Part shown: positions 1 through 9,800 of the stretch, one piece after another | Layout of the letters: each line of letters opens with the position of its first letter | Position numbering within the stretch: position 1 is the stretch's first letter | DNA from: a virus | IMG/VR virus record: IMGVR_UViG_3300028025_000958 | Coordinates: 1 to 49,712 of that record | DNA: 49,712 nucleotides | Direction: 5' to 3' (one strand) | Position numbers and translations under genes: made by a program | Notes under the pieces: model-generated | Databases searched by the model: none | What the model was told of the DNA's origin: nothing | What the model saw: only the letters and a program-made list of their open reading frames with translations

Positions 1-28
1 GAAGACCAAAGGCGTGGCTAGTAAGTAG
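1..28 (+). CDS. Possible 3' end of an upstream small gene
   Basis: One frame (codons from position 2) reads KTKGVASK and stops at 26-28. It may be the tail of a small basic protein that starts outside the window. If the window is a circular genome, the ATG at 49705 joins in frame to give an 11-residue peptide starting MPEK. Nothing more can be said from so few codons. Confidence 0.25.
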
Positions 29-86
29 CCTTGTCACAAGCTAAAAGGCAGACTAAAATGTCTCAACAAATCCACGAGGTGAACGC

Positions 87-722
87 ATGACGACCGCAAG
101 TGTTATGACCTATGACAGTTTGGTCGAAAACATCCAGTCCTATTTAGAGCGGACGGATACGGCGACCCTCGAAAAGATTCCTCTGTTCATCATGTTGGCA
201 GAGCAAACAATTGCCAGCCAGATCAAATTCCTTGGTAACTTAACCGTTCAGGAATCTACAATGGTTTCCAACCAAGCGGTAATTGACAAGCCTGCTCGTT
301 GGCATAAGACGGTTTCGTTCAACATTACAGTGGCTGGTCAACGACAGCCTGTGCTGTTACGAAAGTATGAGTACCTTCGTGAGTATTGGCCTAACGCGAC
401 CGATACTGGTATTCCCGCTTATTTTGCGGACTACGACTATACCCATTGGTTGGTGGCTCCTACGCCTGCTTCAGCCTACACGTTTGAAGTTTTGTACTAC
501 GAGCGCATTCAACCTTTGGATTCTTCTAATCAGACGAATTGGTTCACAATTTACGCGCCCCAAGCGTTGCTGTATGGGTCTTTGTTGCAGGCGATGCCGT
601 TCCTCAAGAATGATGAGCGCATGGCTATGTGGCAACAAAACTATGACCTCATCATGCGCACCTTGATGGCTGAGGATAAATTGAGACTGGCTGATCGTCA
701 AGCCGTAGCGGTGGATTCATAA
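87..722 (+). CDS. Neck adaptor-like protein (P22 gp4 / SU10 adaptor type)
   Basis: This 211-residue protein has the layout of short-tailed phage head-to-tail adaptors. A helical N-terminus (residues about 8-45, including the segment PLFIMLAEQTIAS) is followed by a beta-rich core containing YEYLREYWPN and YFADYDYTHWLVAP, and a helical C-terminus (YGSLLQAMPFL onward). Adaptors of this kind sit as a dodecamer between portal and nozzle. The start at 87 has GAGGTG five bases upstream. The stop overlaps the start of the next gene (TAATG). A second adaptor-like gene lies at 42539, so one of the two is probably the main adaptor and the other a diverged neck protein. The fold assignment comes from remembered family features, not a search. 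Confidence 0.65.
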   Translation: MTTASVMTYDSLVENIQSYLERTDTATLEKIPLFIMLAEQTIASQIKFLGNLTVQESTMVSNQAVIDKPARWHKTVSFNITVAGQRQPVLLRKYEYLREYWPNATDTGIPAYFADYDYTHWLVAPTPASAYTFEVLYYERIQPLDSSNQTNWFTIYAPQALLYGSLLQAMPFLKNDERMAMWQQNYDLIMRTLMAEDKLRLADRQAVAVDS

Positions 723-2014
723 TGAGTTACAACAGCCCTTTTACTGGTAACGTCATCCAACCAACTGACGTATCGTATCGCCGCATCACGCTGACGACTG
801 ACTTGCAGTTGGAATGGCCTATCAACGGCACGACAACTGACGACGCCGCCGCTCGAATCATGGAGGTGTCTACAGCCTCCAGCGCAAACGAGTTGTGGAT
901 GCCCCCAGCTAATCAAGCGTCAGTAGGTCAAGATGCATTGATCCGAAATGTCGGCGCTGTAAGTTTGCTGGTTAAAGACTACACTGGTTTGAATACCATT
1001 GTGACTGTAGCCGCTGGCGAGGCTCAGTACATCTACATTACCGCAAATCCAACCACAGCAGGTACTTGGGGCATCATTGCCTACGGTATTGGTTCTTCTG
1101 GTGCAGATGCCGCTACGCTGGCTGGATACGGTCTTTTGGCTATTGGTCAAACACTGAACCAAAGCCAACCTGTTACCACGTTTTCATCTAACTACACAGC
1201 ACTTACTACTGATCGTTCTAACACTTATGTGTGGACTGGTGGTGCTGGAACATTGACCCTAACAGCCGCCGCAACATTGGGCGACAACTGGTTTATGTTC
1301 TTGCGTAATAGCGGAACTGGTGCTTTGACGGTTGCAGGTTCTGGTGGAAATACCATCAACGGTTCTGCAACAATCATTCTTCAACCAAGCGACTCTTGCA
1401 TTATTGTTTGCAGTGGTTCTACGTTCTACACGGTAGGTTTGGGTAAGTCTACGCAATTTGCGTTTACTCAATTGACCAAAGCAGTAGTAACTGGTAACTA
1501 CACATTGACTTCAGCCGAAGCCTCCAATGTGATCCAAAAGTACACTGGAACGCTGACTGGAAACGTAAACATCATTGTTCCTCCAACAGTGCAGGTGTAC
1601 TACATTCAGAATGCTACGGTCGGTGGGGTGGGTAACTATACGATTACCATCACAACCAATACTGGAGGCTCTACTGCAACGATTGCGTCAAATCAACAGG
1701 CAACATTGATTTGCGATTCTACAAACTTAGTTAATGCCAACACGGTATTGGCTGGTTCATCTTCAATTGGTTTGGTCAACGGAACTGTTGGTGCTCCTGC
1801 TTTGTATTTTTCTTCAGAGGCAAGCACTGGTGTGTATCGCGCCGCTTCTGGTGAGTTCAACACTTCAATTCTTGGTGTGTTGAGATCAACATTGTCAGCA
1901 ACAGGTTTGGCAATTGTTGGAAATGTCTCTGGTGTTGCTGGGGTGTTTTCTGGTGCTGTATCTGGTACGACTGGAACATTTACTACTGGTATTACTGGCG
2001 GAACATTTACATGA
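722..2014 (+). CDS. Tail fibre or neck-fibre structural protein
   Basis: This 430-residue protein is rich in Gly, Thr, Ser, Ala and Val with short beta-strand repeats, typical of fibrous virion proteins. The N-terminus (residues 1-110) resembles phage fibre anchor regions (INGTTTDDAAARIMEV). The middle has repeated strands such as AAATLGDNWFMFLRN and the C-terminus ends in GTFTTGITGGTFT, a pattern also seen at the end of the 790-residue fibre at 43990. It probably trimerises and extends from the neck or tail. Its gene overlaps both neighbours by a few bases, between adaptor and nozzle. No receptor-binding domain or enzyme is recognisable. Confidence 0.6.
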   Translation: MSYNSPFTGNVIQPTDVSYRRITLTTDLQLEWPINGTTTDDAAARIMEVSTASSANELWMPPANQASVGQDALIRNVGAVSLLVKDYTGLNTIVTVAAGEAQYIYITANPTTAGTWGIIAYGIGSSGADAATLAGYGLLAIGQTLNQSQPVTTFSSNYTALTTDRSNTYVWTGGAGTLTLTAAATLGDNWFMFLRNSGTGALTVAGSGGNTINGSATIILQPSDSCIIVCSGSTFYTVGLGKSTQFAFTQLTKAVVTGNYTLTSAEASNVIQKYTGTLTGNVNIIVPPTVQVYYIQNATVGGVGNYTITITTNTGGSTATIASNQQATLICDSTNLVNANTVLAGSSSIGLVNGTVGAPALYFSSEASTGVYRAASGEFNTSILGVLRSTLSATGLAIVGNVSGVAGVFSGAVSGTTGTFTTGITGGTFT

Positions 2015-4101
2015 CCAAAAAAGTTTTTTCGATTGATACGCAACCCGGTGTCCAGCGGGATGGTACATATTTCGACAAAAACTTTTACTCCGACGGTCGT
2101 TGGGTAAGGTTTCAACGTGGTCGTCCTCGCAAGATTGGCGGTTATCGCGCCATTACAAATGACGCTTTTGGTTACTCTCGCGGTATCTACGTCAACTCTA
2201 CTGACGGTATCAATCAAGTATTTAACGGCTATAACAATGGTTTGGAAGTCGTCAACATTGACAACAATGGTATTGGTGCTGGTGTTAGTGAATTCACCTT
2301 TACTGGTTTGGTTTTAACACTCAACACGCTTGTTGGTGGAACCTTGTACACCAACGGCACATATACCAACGTAACCCTCACAGGAGGCTCTGGATCAGGG
2401 GCAAAAGCTACAATTGTTGTGTCTGGTGGCTCTGTGACCACTGTAACAATTACGACGGCTGGAAACGGTTACGTTGTTGGTAACACATTAAGCGCAACAG
2501 CCGCAAGCATTGGTGGAACTGGTAGTGGGTTTTCAATTAAGGTTGCAACAATTGATGACGGATTCACAGCCAGTAATCTAAACCTTTGGCAATTTGATTC
2601 GACCTTTGATTCTCAAGGTTCTGGAAACCAGTTGTTGCTTGCGCACCCCGGTCTGAACTTAGCGGAAATTGATCAAACCGTAAACACGCCAGTTTTAGCA
2701 GGGAACATTTCTGGCACCTCCATGTCTCCCCTGACTGATACTACTGGAACATCGCCAACAGGTGACATTATTGAAGTATCTGGTGGCGTGGTTGTTTTGC
2801 ACCCATATGTTTTTGTGTATGGAGACAACGGTCTGATTAAAAATTCAGTGGCTGGTAATCCATATGATTGGAACGGTGCAGATGCAAACGAGGTCAATGT
2901 AGCCTCTACAAAGATTGTCAAGGGTTTACCTGTTCGTGGTGGTTCTAATGCCCCATCTGGTTTGTTTTGGGCGCTTGATTCATTGATTCGCGTTTCTTAC
3001 ACTCCAACAACAATTAGCACTGGCGGAACAACATCGACGTTTTATTGGCGCTATGACGTGATCTCTAGCCAATCTTCTATCTTGTCTTCTCAGTGCGTCA
3101 TTGAGTACGACGGTATCTATTATTGGATTGGTGTTGATAGATTCTTGCTCTACAACGGTGTAGTCAAGGAAATTCCAAACTCCATGAACCAAAACTACTT
3201 CTTTGACAACCTAAATTATGACCAACGTCAAAAAGTTTGGGCTACAAAGGTTCCTCGTTTTGGTGAAGTTTGGTGGTTCTTCCCTTCTGGTGACTCAGAA
3301 GAATGTAACGATTGCGTGATTTACAACATCCGCGAAAACTGTTGGTATGACGGCGGTCAGGCATTGGGTTCTCGTCGCACGGCTGGTTACTTTTCTCAAG
3401 TGTTCAAGTACCCTATCAATGCTGGCGTAGATTTGACAGTGCAAGAAGAAGTTTTTGCTACAACAATTGACACAACAAATACAAGTGCAAATATTGAAGT
3501 GCCAGTAAACAATTTGATTGCACTAAATCAACTGGTGATTGCAACAGGTATTCCAGACAACAGCATAGTGACTGCAATTGCTCCAAGTGCAACGGCTGGA
3601 TACTTTACTGTCACACTTAGCAATGTTGCCACGGCAACTGGTACTGCTGTTAGTGCAACTTTTAATACGACGGCAAATCGAATAACTTTGTGGCAACACG
3701 AGATTGGTACTGATGAGGTAAATGATCAAACTGTAAATGCCATTGAAAGTTATTTTGAAACATCTGACTTGGGTTGGGTGGGGGGCGGCCCGTCCCAGTC
3801 ACCACAACCACTGCAAGGCGGTGCGGGTGAAAACTTCTGGTTGCACTTAGAGCGTGTTGAACCTGACTTTGTTCAATCAGAGCAGATGTCGTTGCAAATC
3901 ATTGGTAGACCGTTTGCGCAAAAAGCAGATGTAATTTCTGATCCATATTATTTTGATCCAGACACTGGAAAAATTGATATGCGTGAACAGCGTCGAGAGA
4001 TACGATTGAGATTCACAAGCAACGTGCAAGGCGGAAACTACCAAATGGGTCGAGTTCTGCTCAGTGCCAACTTGGGCGACGTTCGTCCATACGGGGGTTA
4101 A
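2011..4101 (+). CDS. Tail nozzle / P22 gp10-like tail protein
   Basis: This 696-residue protein starts with a conserved opening (IDTQPGVQRDGTYFDK, then YSDGRWVRFQRGRPRKIGGY). It has beta-propeller-like segments (FYWRYDVISSQSS, YDGIYYWIGVDRFLLYNG, WWFFPSGDSEECNDCVIYN) and a C-terminus with EQRREIRLRFTSN. These are hallmarks of P22 gp10-type proteins, which form the hexameric nozzle of short tails and close the DNA channel. Two low-complexity beta modules interrupt it, at about residues 104-181 (YTNGTY and GNGYVVG turns) and 480-557. They look like accessory domains inserted into the conserved scaffold. The ATG overlaps the preceding stop (ATGA). Confidence 0.7.
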   Translation: MTKKVFSIDTQPGVQRDGTYFDKNFYSDGRWVRFQRGRPRKIGGYRAITNDAFGYSRGIYVNSTDGINQVFNGYNNGLEVVNIDNNGIGAGVSEFTFTGLVLTLNTLVGGTLYTNGTYTNVTLTGGSGSGAKATIVVSGGSVTTVTITTAGNGYVVGNTLSATAASIGGTGSGFSIKVATIDDGFTASNLNLWQFDSTFDSQGSGNQLLLAHPGLNLAEIDQTVNTPVLAGNISGTSMSPLTDTTGTSPTGDIIEVSGGVVVLHPYVFVYGDNGLIKNSVAGNPYDWNGADANEVNVASTKIVKGLPVRGGSNAPSGLFWALDSLIRVSYTPTTISTGGTTSTFYWRYDVISSQSSILSSQCVIEYDGIYYWIGVDRFLLYNGVVKEIPNSMNQNYFFDNLNYDQRQKVWATKVPRFGEVWWFFPSGDSEECNDCVIYNIRENCWYDGGQALGSRRTAGYFSQVFKYPINAGVDLTVQEEVFATTIDTTNTSANIEVPVNNLIALNQLVIATGIPDNSIVTAIAPSATAGYFTVTLSNVATATGTAVSATFNTTANRITLWQHEIGTDEVNDQTVNAIESYFETSDLGWVGGGPSQSPQPLQGGAGENFWLHLERVEPDFVQSEQMSLQIIGRPFAQKADVISDPYYFDPDTGKIDMREQRREIRLRFTSNVQGGNYQMGRVLLSANLGDVRPYGG

Positions 4102-4102
4102 C

Positions 4103-4360
4103 ATGGCGCTGGCTGTTGTTTACGACCCTCGATTTCAAGATTGGAATTCTTGGGCTTCTCTTATGGTGGAAGCGTATGCGGGTCAACAGTTGTCTATTCC
4201 TTCTGGTGAAGAACATTGGAAAGAGTGGGCGGCAAGTCTAAAAGCTATTGATGTGTTTACGAACGAGGGCATCCCCGGCCCGTACATCTACGACAACTGG
4301 CAAGACTGGGCGGCGGCTCTAGTCGGCGCTGTTAACCAGAAGACTGAACAAAATGCGTAA
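4103..4360 (+). CDS. Small conserved virion-module protein
   Basis: This 85-residue acidic, Trp-rich protein has repeated W-x-x-W spacing (FQDWNSWASLM, HWKEWAASL, NWQDWAAALVG). The ATG at 4103 is preferred over an in-frame start 39 bases upstream because it directly follows the nozzle stop and has a GGGGG purine run upstream. Similar short proteins occur beside nozzle genes in environmental podovirus contigs as far as I recall. The function is unknown. Its position suggests a tail or internal virion component. It overlaps the next gene by 8 bases. Confidence 0.7.
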   Translation: MALAVVYDPRFQDWNSWASLMVEAYAGQQLSIPSGEEHWKEWAASLKAIDVFTNEGIPGPYIYDNWQDWAAALVGAVNQKTEQNA

Positions 4361-6842
4361 CGATAACGACGACGACTACTACACGGCTTATGAGGATTCC
4401 GCTCCTGCCGTTTCTGATGCCGACATTAGAGCCTTTGTTGAAGCCAACATTGGTAACCCAGCACTGATTGCTGAGACAGCGGCGCAGTATGGTGTTTCTG
4501 TTGACGACTTGTCTCGCGCTACTGGCTATGATTCCAATGCTGTTGTCAGTTATTTTCAGCAAGCTGATGTTGCTCCCCCTGCTTATGAACCTCCACCTAC
4601 TGGTGGTTTAAGTGCTGTTTCTGTTGCTGAGGAACCTACTCCACCACCACCTCCAGATGAACGTGTTTACGAGCCTCCAGATGAGCGTGTTTACGAACCT
4701 CCACGTCCTGATGAGCCACCTCCTAGACCAGAGCCTCCTCCTCCGCCAGAGCCGCCAGTTTATGAGCCACCAGAACCTCCACCAACAAGGATTGTAGAAA
4801 CAAACGCGCCTGTTGATTTAGGCGATGGTACGTTTAGAACGCGCGGCGGCACCATCATCGATAAAGATGGTCGACCCGTTACTAAGACTGTTGACACAAC
4901 GTCTACTGCTGTTGTTAATACTCCAAAAACATACACTCAAACTGAAGTCAATGACGCTCTAACAAATCTGCTTGCTAATGATCCTAATGCTAAAAGATCA
5001 GATGTAGCCGCGCTTGCCTCCACATTAGGCATAACCGCAGATCAAGTTAATGCCGCATACAGTAGTTTGCCAGCCGCCAAAACAACTGTTGCTGATACAA
5101 CTACAGGTACAGCAACTGGTACAACTAAAACAACTGACACAACTACTGCCGTTGCACTGCCCACGCTTACTGACTATCAAGGTAATCAGTTTGACGGTGC
5201 TCAGTTATTAACGCTGGCTCAACAGATTGCACAAAACGCAGGCTCCATGACTGGTGGTGCATTTCAAACTAAAGGTGAGAACATTGGTTTTGCCGCAACC
5301 GAAGCAAACAATTTATTAGGCAGGACAGCCACAGCATCAGAACAAGTTCTGCTTGATATGGCGCGTCAATTTATTCAATCTGGCGTAACTGATTTAAGTC
5401 AGTTAAAAACCCAAGACATTACAAGTAGCGGTGTTAGTGTTCAACTTGACCCTGAGACAAACCAATACTACGCACTTATTCCAAGTGCTGATGGCGAAAC
5501 ATCTACTCGCAAAGAATTAACTCCTGATCAAGTTGCCAAGATTAAAACTGAGGAAATTTATTTAGGTGGTGATAACGGCACACAAATCCAAAGAACAATT
5601 GATGACTTAGTCACGGGCAAAGGTTTGTTTGCCAATGGCAAGCTGTTGACAGCGCAAGATGCTGTAGACAATCCTATTGCATACACCATTGGTTCTACCT
5701 ACACGGGTGGTGGTGGTACTAGTTATGACTTAAAGTTTGATCCTAAGACTGGCAAGTCGGTAGTTTCTGCAAATGGTTTTACAACCAGCGATGCAGATAC
5801 GATCATGCCAATCATTATGATTGCGTCCAACTTCTTGTTGCCGGGCGTTGGCTCCATGCTTACCAGCACTCTTGTTGAAGCTGGTATGAGTGAGATAGTG
5901 TCTCAGGTTGTTTCTAAGTCCATCATCAACGGCGTGACAAGCGGCATCATGGCTGAAGCCTCTGGTGGTGATTTTGGCGACGGATTCTTAAAGGGTTCTA
6001 TTACTGGTGCAATCTCTGCTGGGGTCGCTCCAATGATCTCTACGGCTTTGCCTTCAGACTTATCGCCTGCCGTATCAAGCGCACTTACTAAAGCAGGCAC
6101 AGCGGCTATAACGGCTTTGGCGACTGGTACAGATGTCGGTACTGCTATTGGCACTCAGTTGCTTAATTCTGCCGTTGGAACAGGTCTTTCTTCTGTTACT
6201 GGCGAGATGGGACTTTCCACAGCGGATGCAAAATTGTTAAATTCTGTTTTGACTCCAGTTGTAACTCAATTAGTCACTAACGGTAATGTCAACGATGCAA
6301 CCCTAATGAATGCCGTGTTGTTGGCTGGTTCAACCATTCTTGCCAATACGGGTTCTAACACTGTAAACAATGTATCTACATTGACTACTGGCACTGATGC
6401 TGACAAAACGGTTGGTGGTTTGAACTTGCTTGCAAGTACAACAGGCAATGAAACATTAACTGATTTGGCATCAACAGTTGGAACTGGTTTGGGTGCGGTA
6501 TCTACAGCAACTGGATTGTTGAACAAAGCAACGTCTTTAACCAAGCCCGTTACCAAAGTTAACAAAACAAGAGCCAATTTGACTGGTGCTTTAAGAACAA
6601 CTAAGCCAACAACAAGAACAGCGGCTGTAAAACCTGCGGCACTTGGTGCATTGAATACAGCCAAGAAAACCATATCGGCACAACAGATGTCTCAGATGAA
6701 GGCATCTAAACCGCCAGCACGAGTTAATGTGGCAAACTTGACAGCAATTAAAAAACCACCACAAAGGGTGGATGTTAAAACCTTAATACCTGTAAAAAAG
6801 GCACAGTTGCCAGCAGGTCTGAATACGAAGAAAATGGGGTAA
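4353..6842 (+). CDS. Large internal virion (ejection-type) protein
   Basis: This 829-residue protein begins with an acidic segment. A strongly proline- and glutamate-rich tract follows (residues about 75-150, repeated PPDERVYEPP units), then Thr/Ala-rich sequence. A hydrophobic, Gly/Ala-rich half from about residue 480 (IMPIIMIASNFLLPGVGSML and following helices) could insert into membranes. The C-terminus is lysine-rich. This architecture fits proteins carried in the capsid and ejected with DNA to cross the cell envelope. It is the first of five consecutive large genes of this kind. No enzymatic motif is visible. The exact role is inferred from composition and position. Confidence 0.6.
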   Translation: MRNDNDDDYYTAYEDSAPAVSDADIRAFVEANIGNPALIAETAAQYGVSVDDLSRATGYDSNAVVSYFQQADVAPPAYEPPPTGGLSAVSVAEEPTPPPPPDERVYEPPDERVYEPPRPDEPPPRPEPPPPPEPPVYEPPEPPPTRIVETNAPVDLGDGTFRTRGGTIIDKDGRPVTKTVDTTSTAVVNTPKTYTQTEVNDALTNLLANDPNAKRSDVAALASTLGITADQVNAAYSSLPAAKTTVADTTTGTATGTTKTTDTTTAVALPTLTDYQGNQFDGAQLLTLAQQIAQNAGSMTGGAFQTKGENIGFAATEANNLLGRTATASEQVLLDMARQFIQSGVTDLSQLKTQDITSSGVSVQLDPETNQYYALIPSADGETSTRKELTPDQVAKIKTEEIYLGGDNGTQIQRTIDDLVTGKGLFANGKLLTAQDAVDNPIAYTIGSTYTGGGGTSYDLKFDPKTGKSVVSANGFTTSDADTIMPIIMIASNFLLPGVGSMLTSTLVEAGMSEIVSQVVSKSIINGVTSGIMAEASGGDFGDGFLKGSITGAISAGVAPMISTALPSDLSPAVSSALTKAGTAAITALATGTDVGTAIGTQLLNSAVGTGLSSVTGEMGLSTADAKLLNSVLTPVVTQLVTNGNVNDATLMNAVLLAGSTILANTGSNTVNNVSTLTTGTDADKTVGGLNLLASTTGNETLTDLASTVGTGLGAVSTATGLLNKATSLTKPVTKVNKTRANLTGALRTTKPTTRTAAVKPAALGALNTAKKTISAQQMSQMKASKPPARVNVANLTAIKKPPQRVDVKTLIPVKKAQLPAGLNTKKMG

Positions 6843-6845
6843 ATT

Positions 6846-9800
6846 ATGGCAAGAACAGTACGCAACCCTTTGGAATTAAGAACGCCCGTCCGAACAATTA
6901 GTTCGGTGATGCGTAACGCCCCCAACAAAAGATTCAGACCTACTGAGTTAGATTTTGGTGATGGTCGCGGTGACCGAGGCGGTCGCGGTGGCATGGGTGT
7001 TCGCGGCGGTCAAGATGATTTTGGCAATTTAACCTCTGTTTCTCGCGCTCCCCGTGAAACAATTGCTAGTCGCGCACCCGTATCTGAAGGCGTAGCGACT
7101 CCTATTTCCCGTGGAACAACTACTGGTGCTCCAGCGGCGCGTGTACAAACAGGTACAACAAGAGCGCCTCAAGCTAGTCCCAAACCTGCCATTACTTCTG
7201 CAATTAAAAAACCTGCTGTAGCGGCAAAGACTACTACGCCTGCGGCAAAACCTCCTGTTGCGGCTAAAACAACAACCAAGACTCCAGTTGCCGCCAAGAC
7301 TACTACGACAAAGGCACCTGTTGCGGCTAAAACTACAGCAACAAAACCAGTAACAACAGCAAAAAAACCTGCCGTTACTCCAACTAAGCCAGCAACAAAG
7401 CCATCAAGCAGTTTAACAAGTACGTTGAAAAAAGCGGCTGTTGCCGCAGGAACTGCCGCGCTAGTTAACAAGGCAGTTAACAAATTAACGACGCCTAAAA
7501 CACCCGTTGTAAAGCCGCCAGTGATTCCCGGCACACCTAAGCCACCAATTGGCAAACAACCAGTTATCCCCGGAACGCCTAAGCCTCCAATTACATCTAT
7601 TGTTAAGCCAGCAGGCATTCCGACAAAGGGTGGCGTTGGGATAAAGCCCGGCGGGGGCGCTCCTACTTTGAAGCCACCAGCAGGCACTAAACCTCCTGTT
7701 GTTCCTAAAGGCTCTACAGCAGGCGCAACTGGCGCATTGACTGAAGATCAAATTCAAGCCGAGTTAGATCGCGTTAGAACAGAGACAGAGGGCAATGTTG
7801 TTCCTGAAGGCGCTGTAACAAATGAAGATGGTTCTTACTCAGTTACCGAAAATGGAATGATTAACACCTATGACAAGGATGGAAACATCATTGGCATGGA
7901 GGCGGTTACAGATACCACAACCGACACTACAACTGACACAACTACTGGCGTAGATACCACCACTGGTTTGACCAGAAGCCTTACTGGTGGTGCTGGAGAC
8001 ACAACGGTTACTGGTGAAGACACCTCTGGAATGACAGACCTTGGCGAAGGTTACTTTGCTGATGCAAGTGGAAACATCTACGGCGCTGATGGAAACTTGA
8101 TGTACACCGTTGGTGCAGACGGAGAATACGTTGATGCCTCTGCTTCAGGTGCTACTACAACTGCTGATGAAACAACTTGGACAGACCCAGAAACAGGTTT
8201 AACTTGGAATATGGGTGAAGATGGTAGTTGGTCACAAGAGGGCGTTAGCACTGAAGACGTAACCTCTTGGACTGACCCTGAGACAGGATTAACTTGGAAT
8301 CAGGGTGCAGACGGTGAGTGGTCTCAAGAGGGGTTTGATGCTTCTGCTGAAGATACAACTTCTTGGACTGATCCAGAAACAGGTCTTACTTGGAATCAAG
8401 GTGCTGATGGTGAATGGTCTCAAGAAGGTTTTGACGCATCTGGCGAAGATTACACATTAGGTGATGACGGATCAGGTGAAGACACATACGTTGCTGACGA
8501 TGAATACGTCGATGACGGTACAAATTACGAAGAAGATGCCAAGGGTGGTTCAATTCGTCGTAAGCGTCATTTTGACGATGGTGGCTATACAGGTCTTGGT
8601 TACGGCGAAGATTTTGGTTACTCTGACACTGGCGAAGAAGTTCAAGATTTTCAGAACGTCGGCTACAACTATGGTGAGTTTGACGACCCAACAATGTTTG
8701 CTGGTGATACATCACCATATGCTGGAAGCATGGCAAGAAATACTTATTTGAGTTCAGCGTCATTGCCATCCCCAGAGGGTTGGCCTGCTGGTTTCGTTGA
8801 CAACGGTGACGGCACGGCTACCTATGTTGATGATGACGGTAGCACAATGACAATTGATGCCGACAGCAACATTGTTTATGTAACTGATACAGAGGGAAAT
8901 TCCTTTGACTCTGAGGGCAATACTGTTGACCCAGCAAATATCTCATCTACTTCAAGCACAGGCGGATGGAATGACAATGGCGATGGAACATATAGTCGTT
9001 GGGATGGTGATCAATATGTAACCGTTGACGGCGAAACCAATACTGAATTGCTTCGCACCGACTCTGAAGGAAACCCAGTTACTGCTCCAGTAGGATCAAT
9101 TACCTCTTCTGGTGGTGGAAACAAGCCAAGTTTTGCAACAGCGGCGGCTGATGCGGCGGTTAATCAAAACCAGCCAGACCAAACTGGCATTTTGGATTCA
9201 TTGTTAAATGCCGTTCGCGATAACCCCGGTCTGGCTGGCGGAGCCGTAGGTGCTCTGATTGCATCTTTGATGGATCAAGCCGAAAGCAGTGAGTCTGCTA
9301 GTCCAAGCCAACCCGTTGACATCTCTGAGTTAACTTCGTTTGACCCACGCACTACAGACTTTGGTGCAGGCATGGTGGGTGGTCGCACAGGTACTGGTAG
9401 CCCAATTGTTTCTTATTCTGACTATGCAGAAGGCTACGGCGATGAGACTCCTGATGACCGTCTGTATTCAGACCTTGGTATCTCTGGCTGGCTCAGAGAG
9501 CCTGACATGAACAATTACAGGGATGAAGAGGGCAACCTATTAGATCAGTCTGGAAACCTTGTTGATGAATATGGCTACTTGCTAGAAGACGGTGACTATG
9601 AGGAAGCAGTTCCTGAAGAGGAAACTGCTGTCGAGGACGCATACGAAGCCGAAGAAGAACCAGCAATGGCGGGTGGCGGTACAACGCACTACACGTTTGG
9701 TCGCGTAATGAACCCTGCTGACAATCTTGGTTTGGGTCAAGGTATGAAAAAGGGTGGTCTGTCACAGGCTCACACCGTTCACAGCCACCACACCAATCCA

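Noticed and set aside
58-90. Ten-codon frame MSQQIHEVNA before the first gene
   Set aside because: It has a possible AAAAGG site and ATGA coupling but is too short to claim as a gene.
1693-2217. Antisense frame of 174 codons over the fibre and nozzle genes
   Set aside because: Spans the junction of two well-supported sense genes and has no signals of its own.
7169-7687. Antisense Gly/Val/Leu-rich frame of 172 codons
   Set aside because: It is the mirror of the Lys/Ala/Pro/Thr repeats in the sense gene. The low complexity explains the lack of stops.
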